A stretch of 64,000 nucleotides of DNA from Yeosuana aquiaggeris (GCF_044003965.1 NZ_JBAWKC010000003.1:310001-374000), one strand, 5' to 3'; numbered from the stretch's first letter, positions 16,958-26,899 are shown. Numbers and translations: made by a program. Notes: generated by a model from the letters alone, not told the origin.

Positions 16958-17950
16958 TTAAAAATCTTCTTTTTTCCTTTTATGTTTCTTATTGTAGTCC
17001 TCTATAACTTTCGTTGTTTTTTTACCTCTGGATTTTCTTTCTCCTTCCTGTTTGGCAGAGTTGCCATTATCAATCTCTTTGTCTTTATGGAAATCCAATC
17101 TGAAGGAAGCCCCTAAATTAACGCTAAAAACGGAAGGGGTGTCTTTGGTATTGAAGGTTACGGCTGAATCCAATTGGAAATCTTTACCCCATAAATAAGC
17201 ACCGCCAAATCTAAAAAGATTATCCGCATAAAAATCACTTTGAATTCCCTGAGTTTCTCCAAATATTACCCATTTTGGGCTAAATGAATGGGTAAGTGTC
17301 AATATATATTGAAAATCTGATTGATCGGTACCTATTCTATCTTTTATAAAATTCATTACAAAAACCCAGCCTCCAGCTAAATTATTCTGTGTTGCAATCA
17401 TAATCTTAGGACTAAAACCTTCTATCCCTTGAGCAGTATATGGGTTGTTTTTTGTGTCATAATTAGCTCCTGCATAAACTGAAACCGCAGGAATTAATGA
17501 ATTCCACTTAAAGCTGTGATTTGCTTTCCAGCTATATAGATTTGGTTTTTCATTTTCAGAATTCTTGTAAGGGTCGTAGATTAAATATTTTGCCCCTATG
17601 GTTACAAATTTAAAATTAGAACGGGGTTCATCAAAAGCAATGCTTGAAAAATATGTTTTAGTGTCGTTTTGATAGGTTCCTTCAATATTTAGCTCTAACT
17701 GTTCCCATAAAAGGCCATATCGAGCAGCGAAATCTATTCCGAATCCAGAAACTTCTGTTTTTGTTGCTGGTGTTCGTTTTTCATTAAGTATATAAGGACC
17801 AATTTCAAATTGTGCCACATTCGTCCCAACTGAAAAGGCACTTCTAGAAACGCCAGGTCTGTTTGAATTTATGACATCTGTATATTGACTAAAGGTTTTT
17901 AAAGATGATAGGCATAAGATAAATAAGAAGGTAGATTTGATTAGCTTCAT
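16958..17950 (-). CDS. Outer-membrane beta-barrel protein
   Basis: A 330-residue exported protein with a signal peptide (about residues 1-21, cleaved before the Q in TFSQ). The body consists of alternating short strands with aromatic ends (FGIDFAARYGLL, FKFVTIGAKYLIY, WVIFGETQGI), typical of an outer-membrane barrel and close in style to the phenol MetA-pathway-type transporter family. The C-terminal 60 residues are unusual: a Lys/Arg/Glu-rich hydrophilic tail. It is upstream of and probably co-transcribed with the GNAT gene. A role in lipid transport would fit the context but is not shown. Confidence 0.75.
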   Translation of the reverse strand: MKLIKSTFLFILCLSSLKTFSQYTDVINSNRPGVSRSAFSVGTNVAQFEIGPYILNEKRTPATKTEVSGFGIDFAARYGLLWEQLELNIEGTYQNDTKTYFSSIAFDEPRSNFKFVTIGAKYLIYDPYKNSENEKPNLYSWKANHSFKWNSLIPAVSVYAGANYDTKNNPYTAQGIEGFSPKIMIATQNNLAGGWVFVMNFIKDRIGTDQSDFQYILTLTHSFSPKWVIFGETQGIQSDFYADNLFRFGGAYLWGKDFQLDSAVTFNTKDTPSVFSVNLGASFRLDFHKDKEIDNGNSAKQEGERKSRGKKTTKVIEDYNKKHKRKKEDF

Positions 17951-18106
17951 AATTTAGGTTTTTGAATTTTATAGCATTATAAAATTATAAGACAATTTAT
18001 TAAGTGCCTGATTAAAGGTATTCAAATATAGAGATTTTATAGTTTTTTTATCATTTTTGACTGTTTTTTAAAAGTATAGAATTGTATTTTTGTTAAAAAT
18101 TAATTT

Positions 18107-18376
18107 ATGCTACAATTTGCATCTGCAACTGGGTTTATTAGAACGATACTAATCATATTAGTAATTTATTATGTTTTAAAAGTACTATCTAGGCTGTTTG
18201 CACCATTATTAATAAAATTTGTTGCGAAAAAAGCAGAAGAGCGTTTTGGAGGGCCATCTCAAAAACAAAATGAACCACCTAGAAAAGAAGGTGAAGTCAC
18301 AATTGATAAAGTTCCAAACACTAAATCTTCAAATAAAAACGTAGGAGACTATATTGATTACGAAGAAATTGATTAA
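18107..18376 (+). CDS. DUF4834 family protein
   Basis: An 89-residue protein with one N-terminal membrane segment (about residues 10-38) followed by a hydrophilic tail that ends in an acidic stretch (NVGDYIDYEEID). This layout matches DUF4834, a family restricted to Bacteroidota with no known function. The gene lies 31 bases upstream of yfhO on the same strand and is probably co-transcribed. A -7 element (TATTTTTG, 18085-18092) lies 15 bases before the start. Confidence 0.8.
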   Translation: MLQFASATGFIRTILIILVIYYVLKVLSRLFAPLLIKFVAKKAEERFGGPSQKQNEPPRKEGEVTIDKVPNTKSSNKNVGDYIDYEEID

Positions 18377-18407
18377 TTTTCGGAATCATAGATTTTAATC
18401 CAAATTC

Positions 18408-20831
18408 ATGCAATTTTCCATAAAACGAGTACTGCCACACCTATTAGTTTTAGTAGGTTTTGTCATAATTTCATTATTATATTTTAGTCCAGTTCTTCAA
18501 GGCAAACAAATTTTTCAGAGTGATATCATGCAATATATTGGCATGAGTAAACAACAAAGTGATTTTAGAGCTGAAACCGGAAAAGAAACGTATTGGACTA
18601 ATAGTGCTTTTGCGGGAATGCCAACCTATCAGTTAGGGGCCAAATACCCTCACAATTATATTAAGAAATTAGATTTAACGCTTCGTTTTTTACCTAGACC
18701 CGCCGACTATTTATTTTTATATTTTTTTAGCTTCTATATACTTCTGTTAGTTTTAAAGGTTGATTTTAAACTGGCAACGCTTGGGGCGCTTGCTTTTGGA
18801 TTTTCTACTTATTTAATTATTATTTTGGGCGTTGGTCATAATAGTAAAGCACACGCTATTGCTTACATGCCATTAGTTTTAAGTGGTATCTTGCTAACCT
18901 TTCAGAGGAAATATATCTCTGGCTTTTTGCTGACCACCCTAGCTATGGGTTTAGAATTGGTAGCGAATCATTTTCAAATGACCTATTATTTAATGTTTTT
19001 GGTTATTATTTTAGGCGTTGTCTATTTAGTTGATGCTTATAGAAATCAAGATTTAAGGCATTATTTTAAGGTTTTTGGTATTTTACTTGTCGCTGTAATT
19101 ATATCTGTGGCCCTTAACGCAACTAACGTATTGGCTACAAAGGAATATGTTAAAGAAAGTACACGAGGAAAAAGCGAACTGAGCATTAATCCTGATGGTT
19201 CTTCAAAAGAAGTAACTTCTGGTTTAGATAGAGATTATATTACCCAGTTTAGTTATGGTTTTGCCGAAACATTCAATTTGTTTATACCCAGATTTATGGG
19301 TGGTGGTAATGGAGAAGATGTTGGAAAGGACTCCAAAACGTATACCGCTTTTAGAACACTGGGTGCAACCCCGGCACAAGCTTTAGAAGAGTCTAAACGA
19401 GCGCCTATGTATTGGGGAGATCAGCCCATAGTTGAAGCACCTGCTTATGTTGGAGCCGTCGTGTTATTTCTTTTTGTTCTTGCTTTATTTTTAGTTAATG
19501 GCCGCTTAAAATGGTGGCTTGTTGGTGGTTCTGTTTTTGCCTTACTATTATCCTACGGAAAAAATTTAGGATTTTTAACCGATTTCTTTATTGATCATAT
19601 TCCACTTTATAATAAGTTTAGAGCCGTGACCTCTATTCAGGTTATCTTAGAATTATGTATTCCTGTTTTGGCTGTTATGGGATTAGTAAAAGTATTTAAT
19701 GCTAACGAAAATAAGGACCAAAAGTTTAAAGCACTAAAATACACAGCAATAATTACGGGTGGTATATCATTGGTTTTCTTATTGTTTAAAACTTCATTAT
19801 TCGATTTTGTGGGAGTTAATGATGGGTTTTATCGTCAGAATTACGGACAAGCATTTATTGAAGCTATTAAAGAAGACCGAAAAACTATTTTTAATCAAGA
19901 TACAATAAGAACTCTTGTTTTGGTTTTGCTTTCTGCAGGTACAATTTATATGTATTTAAAAGATAAGTTAAAAGAAAAATGGGCTATCGTAATTTTTGGA
20001 ATTCTAATATTGTTTGATCTTGTTGGGGTAGATAGACGCTATGTCAATAATGACGATTTTGTTTCTTCAATTCAGGTAAACAAGCCTTTTGTGGCAAATG
20101 AAGCCGATAAATACATTTTACAAGATACCAGCTATTATCGTGTATTCGATTTAGTAGGCGGTGCTGCAAAACCATCCTATTTTCATAATTCGTTAAATGG
20201 GTATAATGCGGCTGAATTAAAGCGTTATAGTGAGTTGTTTGATTTTTATGTGGTCAAAAACAACTTAAAGGTACTTAACATGCTTAATACTAAATATATT
20301 ATAGTTCAAGATAGTTTGGGTGCTGTTTTTCCATATACCAATGAAGAGGCTAACGGCAACGCGTGGTTTATCAAATCTTTAGAAAAAGTTAATTCTGCAA
20401 ATGAGGAAATATTAGCATTAGAAAATTTAGACAATAAAAACAAGGCTGTATATAACTTAGAAATTAACAGCCTAAAAGATAATTATAGTCTGGATTCTTT
20501 AGCTTCAATAAAACTTATTAAACACCAACCAAACTATTTAAAATATTTGTCAAAAAATAAGCATGAAGGTTTTGTGGTCTTTTCTGAAATTTATTATCCT
20601 AAGGGATGGAAGACTTTCTTAGATGGTCAAGAAACGACTCATATGCGTGTAAATTATACCTTGAGAGGCATGGAAATTCCTGCTGGTGAACATATCATTG
20701 AGTTTAAATTTGATCCGGAAGTTGTAAAAACAGGCAGCGCCATTTCTTTAGGGAGCTCCATTTTAGTTGGTATTTTGGTAATTTTAGGTTTACTATATCA
20801 ACTTAAGCAAAAAAAGAATGACAGTGCGTAA
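18408..20831 (+). CDS. YfhO family membrane protein
   Basis: An 807-residue polytopic inner-membrane protein with about a dozen hydrophobic segments, a soluble C-terminal region (about 560-765) and a last membrane helix near the end (about 770-797). The layout and the N-terminal motif around QSDIMQYIGMSKQ match YfhO, a GT-C-fold family that includes lipoteichoic-acid glycosylation enzymes in Firmicutes. In Bacteroidota the substrate is unknown. It overlaps the following glycosyltransferase gene by 14 bases, which points to a shared surface-glycan function. Confidence 0.9.
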   Translation: MQFSIKRVLPHLLVLVGFVIISLLYFSPVLQGKQIFQSDIMQYIGMSKQQSDFRAETGKETYWTNSAFAGMPTYQLGAKYPHNYIKKLDLTLRFLPRPADYLFLYFFSFYILLLVLKVDFKLATLGALAFGFSTYLIIILGVGHNSKAHAIAYMPLVLSGILLTFQRKYISGFLLTTLAMGLELVANHFQMTYYLMFLVIILGVVYLVDAYRNQDLRHYFKVFGILLVAVIISVALNATNVLATKEYVKESTRGKSELSINPDGSSKEVTSGLDRDYITQFSYGFAETFNLFIPRFMGGGNGEDVGKDSKTYTAFRTLGATPAQALEESKRAPMYWGDQPIVEAPAYVGAVVLFLFVLALFLVNGRLKWWLVGGSVFALLLSYGKNLGFLTDFFIDHIPLYNKFRAVTSIQVILELCIPVLAVMGLVKVFNANENKDQKFKALKYTAIITGGISLVFLLFKTSLFDFVGVNDGFYRQNYGQAFIEAIKEDRKTIFNQDTIRTLVLVLLSAGTIYMYLKDKLKEKWAIVIFGILILFDLVGVDRRYVNNDDFVSSIQVNKPFVANEADKYILQDTSYYRVFDLVGGAAKPSYFHNSLNGYNAAELKRYSELFDFYVVKNNLKVLNMLNTKYIIVQDSLGAVFPYTNEEANGNAWFIKSLEKVNSANEEILALENLDNKNKAVYNLEINSLKDNYSLDSLASIKLIKHQPNYLKYLSKNKHEGFVVFSEIYYPKGWKTFLDGQETTHMRVNYTLRGMEIPAGEHIIEFKFDPEVVKTGSAISLGSSILVGILVILGLLYQLKQKKNDSA

Positions 20832-22101
20832 AAAAGCACTCATTATAACCTATTATTGGCCACCTGCCGGAGGGCCGGGCGTGCAGCGTTGGTTAAAATT
20901 CGTTAAGTATCTACCCGAATTCAATATAGAACCCATTGTCTACGTCCCTGAGAACCCAAATTACCCCATCATTGATACAAGTATTCTGAGTGAAGTTCCT
21001 CCAGACCTCAAAATTATAAAACAACCCATTTCTGAGCCTTATAAATTTGCGCAAATTCTTTCCAACAAAAAATCAAAAGACATCAGTAGAGGTATTATTT
21101 TAGAGGCAAACAATCAAAATTTATTAGAAAAAATCATGCTTTGGGTAAGAGGCAATCTCTTTATACCTGATGCACGTATAGGTTGGGTAATTCCGTCAGT
21201 AAAGTTTCTATCAGAATATATTGAAAATGAAAAGATACAAACCATCATTACTACCGGACCACCACATAGTTTGCACCTCACAGGGTTGCGATTAAAAAAA
21301 CAGCTAGGAGTGAAGTGGATAGCGGACTTCAGAGATCCATGGACGAGCATTGGTTATCATAAGGAGTTAAGGTTAACCAAAAGATCTCAACAAAAACACA
21401 AATTATTAGAGAAGGAGGTTTTAACAGGTGCTGATCAAGTTATTGTCACCAGTTTGGTTACAAAAGAAGAATTTAAAAGCATCACCAATAAGCCAATTCA
21501 TGTCATTACCAATGGCTATGATATGGTGCCCTCTGAAAAAGTGACATTAGATATTAAATTCACCATATCTCATATTGGCTCATTACTTTCAAAACGAAAT
21601 CCTGAGGTCTTATGGAAAGTATTAAATGATATCATTAAAGAAAACGAAGATTTTTCTTTAGATCTTCAGCTTAATTTTGTGGGACTCATCAGTGAAAATA
21701 TACTTGATTCCATTGATAAAAATAATTTAAGTAATTATATTAATAATGTGGGTTATGTGTCACATAAAGAAGCTATTATGTTTCAAAAAAAATCTCAAAT
21801 ACTCTTGTTGATTGAAATAGATTCTGAAGATACTAAATGCATCATCCCCGGAAAATTATTCGAATATATGGTCTCTGGCAGACCTATTATTGCCATTGGT
21901 CCAAAAGCATCAGATGTTGAAACCATTATAAAGGAAACCAATACAGGCGACTATTTATACTATGATGATTATAACGTTTTAAAAAATATTATCTTAAATC
22001 ATTATAAGGCATTTAAAAAAGGGGAATTACGCACCAACCCAATTGGATTGCAAAAGTATCACAGAAAATTTCTAACAGAATCTTTATCTAAATTAATATA
22101 A
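20818..22101 (+). CDS. Glycosyltransferase (GT4-like, GT-B fold)
   Basis: A 427-residue cytoplasmic or membrane-associated glycosyltransferase. The N-terminal half has the acceptor-side motif YYWPPAGGPGVQRW (about 12-25) and WIADFRDPW near residue 165. The C-terminal half holds the nucleotide-sugar site: FTISHIGSL, and near residue 345 GKLFEYMVSGRPIIAIG, where the E of FEYM matches the GT4 EX7E region. Sugar specificity is unknown. It overlaps yfhO by 14 bases and shares its last base with the flippase gene, so the three are translated as a unit. Confidence 0.88.
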   Translation: MTVRKKALIITYYWPPAGGPGVQRWLKFVKYLPEFNIEPIVYVPENPNYPIIDTSILSEVPPDLKIIKQPISEPYKFAQILSNKKSKDISRGIILEANNQNLLEKIMLWVRGNLFIPDARIGWVIPSVKFLSEYIENEKIQTIITTGPPHSLHLTGLRLKKQLGVKWIADFRDPWTSIGYHKELRLTKRSQQKHKLLEKEVLTGADQVIVTSLVTKEEFKSITNKPIHVITNGYDMVPSEKVTLDIKFTISHIGSLLSKRNPEVLWKVLNDIIKENEDFSLDLQLNFVGLISENILDSIDKNNLSNYINNVGYVSHKEAIMFQKKSQILLLIEIDSEDTKCIIPGKLFEYMVSGRPIIAIGPKASDVETIIKETNTGDYLYYDDYNVLKNIILNHYKAFKKGELRTNPIGLQKYHRKFLTESLSKLI

Positions 22102-23567
22102 TGGGAATCGTTGCGTCACAATCTATTAAAAATACGGTCACTACCTATCTGGGTTTTGGAATAGGAGCTATCAACGTTCTGTTTTTATTTACCAATTTTA
22201 TTAGTGACACTTATTTTGGGCTCATCACCTTTATGCTCTCTACAGCAAATATTATGATGCCTTTAATGGCGTTTGGTACAAATAATACGATTATTAAGTT
22301 TTATACAATTTTTAAGACAAGGCAGTCTCAAAACAGTTTTTTAACCTTAATGCTATTTTTACCTTTAGCGATTATCATACCTTTAGGGCTCATCGGGCAG
22401 TTCTCATTTGAAGTTATCAGTAATTGGCTCTCTCAAAAAAACGCAATTATTAAGGACTATTATTGGCTCATATATATTTCTGCGATCAACTTTGCCTATT
22501 TTGAAGTGTTTTATGCTTGGAGCAGAGTGCAGATGCAAAGTGTTTGGGGAAATTTTATGAAAGAAGTATTCCACAGATTGGGAACTACCATTTTATTATT
22601 TTGCCTGTATTTTGAGTGGATAAACGTTGAAGAGCTGATTGATGGCATCGTCGGGATTTATTTTTTGCGCATGCTTCTTATGGCAATTTATGCTTTTAGT
22701 TTAAGGCAACCTGTTTTAAAATTTCACCGGTTTAAAAGTTTGTCACGGGTATTAAAATATACCGCTTTGATTATTGTAGCAGGTTCTGTAGCTAATTTAA
22801 TTTTAGAAATTGATAAATTTATGTTGGGTTATTATGTTGATATAGAAAAAGTAGCTTATTACGGAGTTGCTATATATATTGCAAGTGTGATAGGGGTTCC
22901 ACTGAGATCTTTACACCAGATCATTAGTCCAGTAACCGCTAAATTATTAAATGAAAATAACACGATTGAATTAGAAAAATTATACAAAAAAAGCTCTTTA
23001 AATTTATATATCATAGGAGGCTTTATTTTTCTGGTAATTATTCTGAATATTAATGAATTATACTTGCTTATTCCGGAAAAATTTAGTGGGGGATTGTTAA
23101 TTGTCATTTTAATCGGAATCTCTAAACTTATAGATAATTTATTAGGGAACAGTAATGCCATTTTGTTTAATAGTGATTATTATAGAATGGTATTATTGTT
23201 AGGTGTGTTTTTAGTGATCACAACCATTGGATTAAATATGATTTTTATACCTATCTACGGAATCAATGGTTCAGCATTCGCCACCTTTATTGCTGTTGTT
23301 GCCTATAATAGTGCTAAAATTTTATTTGTGAAATATGCTTTTAAAATCACGCCATTTACCATAGAAACATTAAAAACCACCTTTCTTATTTTAATCTGTG
23401 TTGCCGTATTTTATTTTTGGGAATTTCCATTTCATGCCATTATAAATATTGCATTAAAAACAATATTGTTTACAGCTTTCTATGGGTTCGTAGTTTACGT
23501 GTTTAAACTTTCTGATGATGTTTCTAAGATTTTAGATACTCTATTAAAACGTGTTGGTATTCAATAA
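22101..23567 (+). CDS. Polysaccharide flippase-like membrane protein
   Basis: A 488-residue protein with about 14 hydrophobic segments in the arrangement of MATE/MOP-superfamily oligosaccharide flippases (Wzx-like). Charged cytoplasmic loops follow segments at about 80 and 280. It begins with the last base of the upstream glycosyltransferase stop codon. Together with YfhO and the glycosyltransferase it forms a small glycan or lipid-linked sugar export operon separate from the large locus at 40-63 kb. Confidence 0.85.
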   Translation: MGIVASQSIKNTVTTYLGFGIGAINVLFLFTNFISDTYFGLITFMLSTANIMMPLMAFGTNNTIIKFYTIFKTRQSQNSFLTLMLFLPLAIIIPLGLIGQFSFEVISNWLSQKNAIIKDYYWLIYISAINFAYFEVFYAWSRVQMQSVWGNFMKEVFHRLGTTILLFCLYFEWINVEELIDGIVGIYFLRMLLMAIYAFSLRQPVLKFHRFKSLSRVLKYTALIIVAGSVANLILEIDKFMLGYYVDIEKVAYYGVAIYIASVIGVPLRSLHQIISPVTAKLLNENNTIELEKLYKKSSLNLYIIGGFIFLVIILNINELYLLIPEKFSGGLLIVILIGISKLIDNLLGNSNAILFNSDYYRMVLLLGVFLVITTIGLNMIFIPIYGINGSAFATFIAVVAYNSAKILFVKYAFKITPFTIETLKTTFLILICVAVFYFWEFPFHAIINIALKTILFTAFYGFVVYVFKLSDDVSKILDTLLKRVGIQ

Positions 23568-23577
23568 AAACAGAAAA

Positions 23578-23620
23578 CCCTGCGAAGTTGCTTTGAGGCA
23601 AACATATCGCAGGGCTTTCC
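23578..23620. terminator. Hairpin between convergent genes, probable terminator
   Basis: CCCTGCGA (23578-23585) pairs with TCGCAGGG (23607-23614), with an inner TTGC/GCAA stem. The T tract after it is short and broken, so termination may be weak on the plus strand; on the minus strand the TTTT of the opposite flank helps. Confidence 0.6.
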
Positions 23621-23639
23621 AACTAACCAACCAAATTTA

Positions 23640-24767
23640 TTAACGTCTTCTTTTTGCGTCAGACGCTTTATTATTACTGTTTCTAGAATTATTTTGGCTT
23701 TGTGCTTTTGAAGTTCTGTTTTGATTAGAACGCTCTGCAACTTGCGGCGTATTTCTAGTTATTGTTTTATTATATGTACGAGTATTTGAGGTTTTTGGTT
23801 GTTGTTTTACTGAATTATTTCGTTGTCTAACTACCTCATTAGATCTCGTTTTATTACCACTGCTATTTCTATTAACGGTTTCATTTGACCTTCTATTGTC
23901 ATTTAATTGAGAATAATCTCTTTTCGAATTATTATTATCTCTGTTGACAACTTTATTATTCACTCTGTTGTCATTTCGACTCGTGTTTCGATTATTTTCT
24001 GAACGTGCCAACTCTCTTCTATTATTAGAATTTGATTTTATTTTAGAATTATCTCGTCTTGTATCATTATAACTTCTATTGGCCGTTGCATAACTTCTAT
24101 TTCTTTCAATAGTTTTTCCTCGTCTTGTTGCAACTGATGTCGTTGGTCTATAGTTATTATGAAATGGTCTATTATAAGAATATCTAACTGGATTATAATA
24201 TTGTCTGTAAGGTCTGTTATAAACAACACAGTAGTTATAAGATGGAACGCTGTAATAATTATGCCAAGGTCTGTATACATAAAACCTATTATAAGTGTTT
24301 ATATATCCTGAACAATGTGAAAAGACGTTGTGTCTGTTGTAATGAACATAAAGACCACCAACTCTTGAAATATAACCATAATTATTATAGTTAATATTGA
24401 CATTGCCTGCTTGTGAAATACGTCCGTAATAATCATAATAAATTGGGACGTTTTCTATTTGGATAACCGCGCCATATTCATCATACTGAACATACGTATT
24501 ATAATCATAACCAGAATTAAAACTAACATTCAGATTAGGAGATCCTATGGATACATTTAGGTTAGACCTGTTGTTCAAAATGTTAAAATCAAACTGACCA
24601 TCAGGAAATACAGAAAATTCAATGCCACCTTCTACAAATATGAACGAATTACCATAACCATTAATAAAAGTTGTAGCATTTTCACTGTTGTTAATTGATT
24701 TGTTTGTCGTTGCTGTAGCAGTAATTCCCATAAGAATTAAACTTGCTAATAATATTGTTCTTTTCAT
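23640..24767 (-). CDS. Exported Asn/Arg/Tyr-rich low-complexity protein
   Basis: A 375-residue protein with a signal peptide (about 1-20). The first third is a Gly/Tyr/Asn-rich region with a mild repeat of short segments around YDEYGAVIQI, YDYYGRISQ and YNNYGYISRV (about 100-140), perhaps beta strands. The middle is Tyr/Pro/Arg-rich, and the last 160 residues are almost wholly Asn, Arg, Ser, Lys and Thr, ending in KRRR. The basic tail suggests binding to nucleic acid, acidic polysaccharide or the cell surface, but this is speculation. Similar proteins are common in Flavobacteriaceae without assigned function. It is monocistronic. Confidence 0.75.
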   Translation of the reverse strand: MKRTILLASLILMGITATATTNKSINNSENATTFINGYGNSFIFVEGGIEFSVFPDGQFDFNILNNRSNLNVSIGSPNLNVSFNSGYDYNTYVQYDEYGAVIQIENVPIYYDYYGRISQAGNVNINYNNYGYISRVGGLYVHYNRHNVFSHCSGYINTYNRFYVYRPWHNYYSVPSYNYCVVYNRPYRQYYNPVRYSYNRPFHNNYRPTTSVATRRGKTIERNRSYATANRSYNDTRRDNSKIKSNSNNRRELARSENNRNTSRNDNRVNNKVVNRDNNNSKRDYSQLNDNRRSNETVNRNSSGNKTRSNEVVRQRNNSVKQQPKTSNTRTYNKTITRNTPQVAERSNQNRTSKAQSQNNSRNSNNKASDAKRRR

Positions 24768-24999
24768 AATTGTCAGTTTTAATTGTGAGACAATAGGTTA
24801 ATTACAAACAGCGTGCCACAAAATATTTTGAACTTAAAACTGGCTATTTTCAGTAATTAAACAGGACTCTATTTTATTACATAAAAAATGGTTAAATTAG
24901 TAGGACTAAGCTATAATTCTATTTTTTATATATTCATACAGAAATAGCTTTAATCAGCTTTTAGGGGTATTTGAAAAATTATTAAATTATTCAAAAATA

Positions 25000-25713
25000 A
25001 TGGAAGACCACATTAGTAATGCAGATAATTATTTAGATAATCATTATATACACCGTAGTAACTGGTTAAGAGCCGCTGTGCTTGGTGCTAATGATGGTAT
25101 TTTGTCAACAGCCAGTATCGCCATTGGGGTTGCTGCCGCTAGTGATGTTAGAGATCCTGTGGTATTAGCCACTTTAGCGGGGCTTGTTGCGGGTGCGCTA
25201 TCAATGGCTGCCGGCGAATATGTTTCTGTAAGTTCTCAAACAGATATAGAAAAGTCTGATATTGAAAGAGAAATAGTAGAGTTGAAAGAAATGCCAGAAA
25301 TAGAGTTAATGAGACTGGCAGAAATTTATGAACAGCGCGGCTTAAAAAAAGAGACAGCTTTAATGGTAGCTAAAGAATTTACAGCTCATGATGCTTTAGG
25401 GGCGCATGTGAGAGATGAATTGGGTATCAACGAAATCAGCCAAGCCAAACCAATTCAGGCGGCATTGGCATCGGGGGCTTCATTTACTCTTGGAGGGGTA
25501 CTTCCTTTTCTAGTCACTGTATTTTTTCCTTTAAAAAACATGGAATATTATCTTTATGCATCAGCCATATTATTTTTAATTATTTTAGGAGCACTTGCGG
25601 CTAAAACAGGAGGCTCCAATGTGTTTAAAGCGGTTCTTAGAATTGTGTTTTGGGGCACTATAGCCATGGGAATTACAGCTGCTGTAGGCTATTTGTTTGG
25701 AGTAAACGTTTAA
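25000..25713 (+). CDS. VIT1/CCC1 family transporter
   Basis: A 237-residue inner-membrane protein of the vacuolar iron transporter (CCC1) family. The first helix carries GANDGILSTASIAIGVAAA (about 29-47), and the second LVAGALSMAAGEYVSVSSQ (about 65-83), the family's two best conserved blocks. An acidic cytoplasmic metal-binding region rich in Glu and Met follows (about 84-125), then three more membrane segments. It probably moves Fe2+ or Mn2+. The next gene, a DUF3667 protein, starts 47 bases later and may be co-transcribed. Confidence 0.9.
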   Translation: MEDHISNADNYLDNHYIHRSNWLRAAVLGANDGILSTASIAIGVAAASDVRDPVVLATLAGLVAGALSMAAGEYVSVSSQTDIEKSDIEREIVELKEMPEIELMRLAEIYEQRGLKKETALMVAKEFTAHDALGAHVRDELGINEISQAKPIQAALASGASFTLGGVLPFLVTVFFPLKNMEYYLYASAILFLIILGALAAKTGGSNVFKAVLRIVFWGTIAMGITAAVGYLFGVNV

Positions 25714-25760
25714 CTTAATTAAGTACTTTTTTATATTTTTATAACCAAAGAGATTATTTT

Positions 25761-26828
25761 ATGGAAAAAAACATGGTGACTTGTAAAAATTGTGAAAAGG
25801 AATTTAACGAAAGTTTTGAGTTTTGTCCGCATTGTGGACAAAAATCAAATGAAGAACTTACCATAGGTATCTTATTTTACAATACTATAAGTAATTATTT
25901 TTCTTTTGATGCCCGTTTTTTCAAAAGCTTTATTCCTTTAATGCTTAAACCCGGGTATTTAGCCAAGCGGTTTTTGGAAGGGAAACGCCTTCTTTATTTG
26001 CACCCTGCCCAAATGTATTTGTTTATTTCGGTTGTATTCTTTTTTCTGTTTTCATTTAATGTGCGTGATCAAGTGGAATCTTTAGATAAAGTTTTGGAAA
26101 AAGAGTTTGAACACGAAAAAATCGCAGACACGATTAAATCGCAAGCAATAGATTCAGCAACAATAGCCAATATTACAAAACCTTTGAAAGATTCAAAATA
26201 TGTAACGGGGATTAACGACAAAGAATTAAAAAATTTAGATTCTATTATGAGAGTAGATTCGAAAGAAGCAGATATCCCTAAAATGACTTTTAATTATGAT
26301 TCCAAAAAAGTAGATTCATTGATTGAAGCTAAAGCACCAATTGAAGAGCAACTTAAAGCAATGGGAATGAAAGAAGATGCAAATTGGCTTACTCGTCGTT
26401 TGTATACTCAAATACTTAAATTTCAGACAAATAAAAAAGGAGGCACTATATTACAAACTTTTTATGATAGTGTTCCTATTGCACTTTTTATATTGCTACC
26501 AATTTTTGCTATGATATTAAAACTCTTTTTCTGGAGGAGAGGCTCATTTGCACATCATCTGGTTTTTAGTTTCTATTATTATTCCTTTTTATTTACTGTT
26601 TTCACTATCATATTGGCTGCTAAATTTATTTGGCAAATTCCAGATGGATTAATTTGGGGAATTGTACTTTCTACTTTCTTCTATTTGTTTTTAGCAATAA
26701 AGCATTTTTATAAACAAAGCTATTTAGTGAGTTTCTTTAAAACGGGTATAGTCACTTTTGTCTATATGATATTTGTATTACCAATAGCTATAGGCGTGAT
26801 GTTTGCCGCTGCGTTTATGTTTTATTAA
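25761..26828 (+). CDS. DUF3667 membrane protein with zinc ribbon
   Basis: A 355-residue protein. An N-terminal zinc ribbon uses Cys8, Cys11, Cys22 and Cys25 (CKNC and CPHC). A hydrophobic segment at about 82-100 follows, then a charged hydrophilic domain (about 105-225), and four membrane segments from about 230 to the C-terminus. This is the DUF3667 architecture, common in Bacteroidota and of unknown function. It follows the VIT1-like gene, so a metal-related role is possible but unsupported. Confidence 0.85.
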   Translation: MEKNMVTCKNCEKEFNESFEFCPHCGQKSNEELTIGILFYNTISNYFSFDARFFKSFIPLMLKPGYLAKRFLEGKRLLYLHPAQMYLFISVVFFFLFSFNVRDQVESLDKVLEKEFEHEKIADTIKSQAIDSATIANITKPLKDSKYVTGINDKELKNLDSIMRVDSKEADIPKMTFNYDSKKVDSLIEAKAPIEEQLKAMGMKEDANWLTRRLYTQILKFQTNKKGGTILQTFYDSVPIALFILLPIFAMILKLFFWRRGSFAHHLVFSFYYYSFLFTVFTIILAAKFIWQIPDGLIWGIVLSTFFYLFLAIKHFYKQSYLVSFFKTGIVTFVYMIFVLPIAIGVMFAAAFMFY

Positions 26829-26899
26829 TAATAAAGGGTTGTTGGGGACAAAAATGAATAATGTGATAAAATAAGTTCGAAATACTAAGGTAATTCAGT

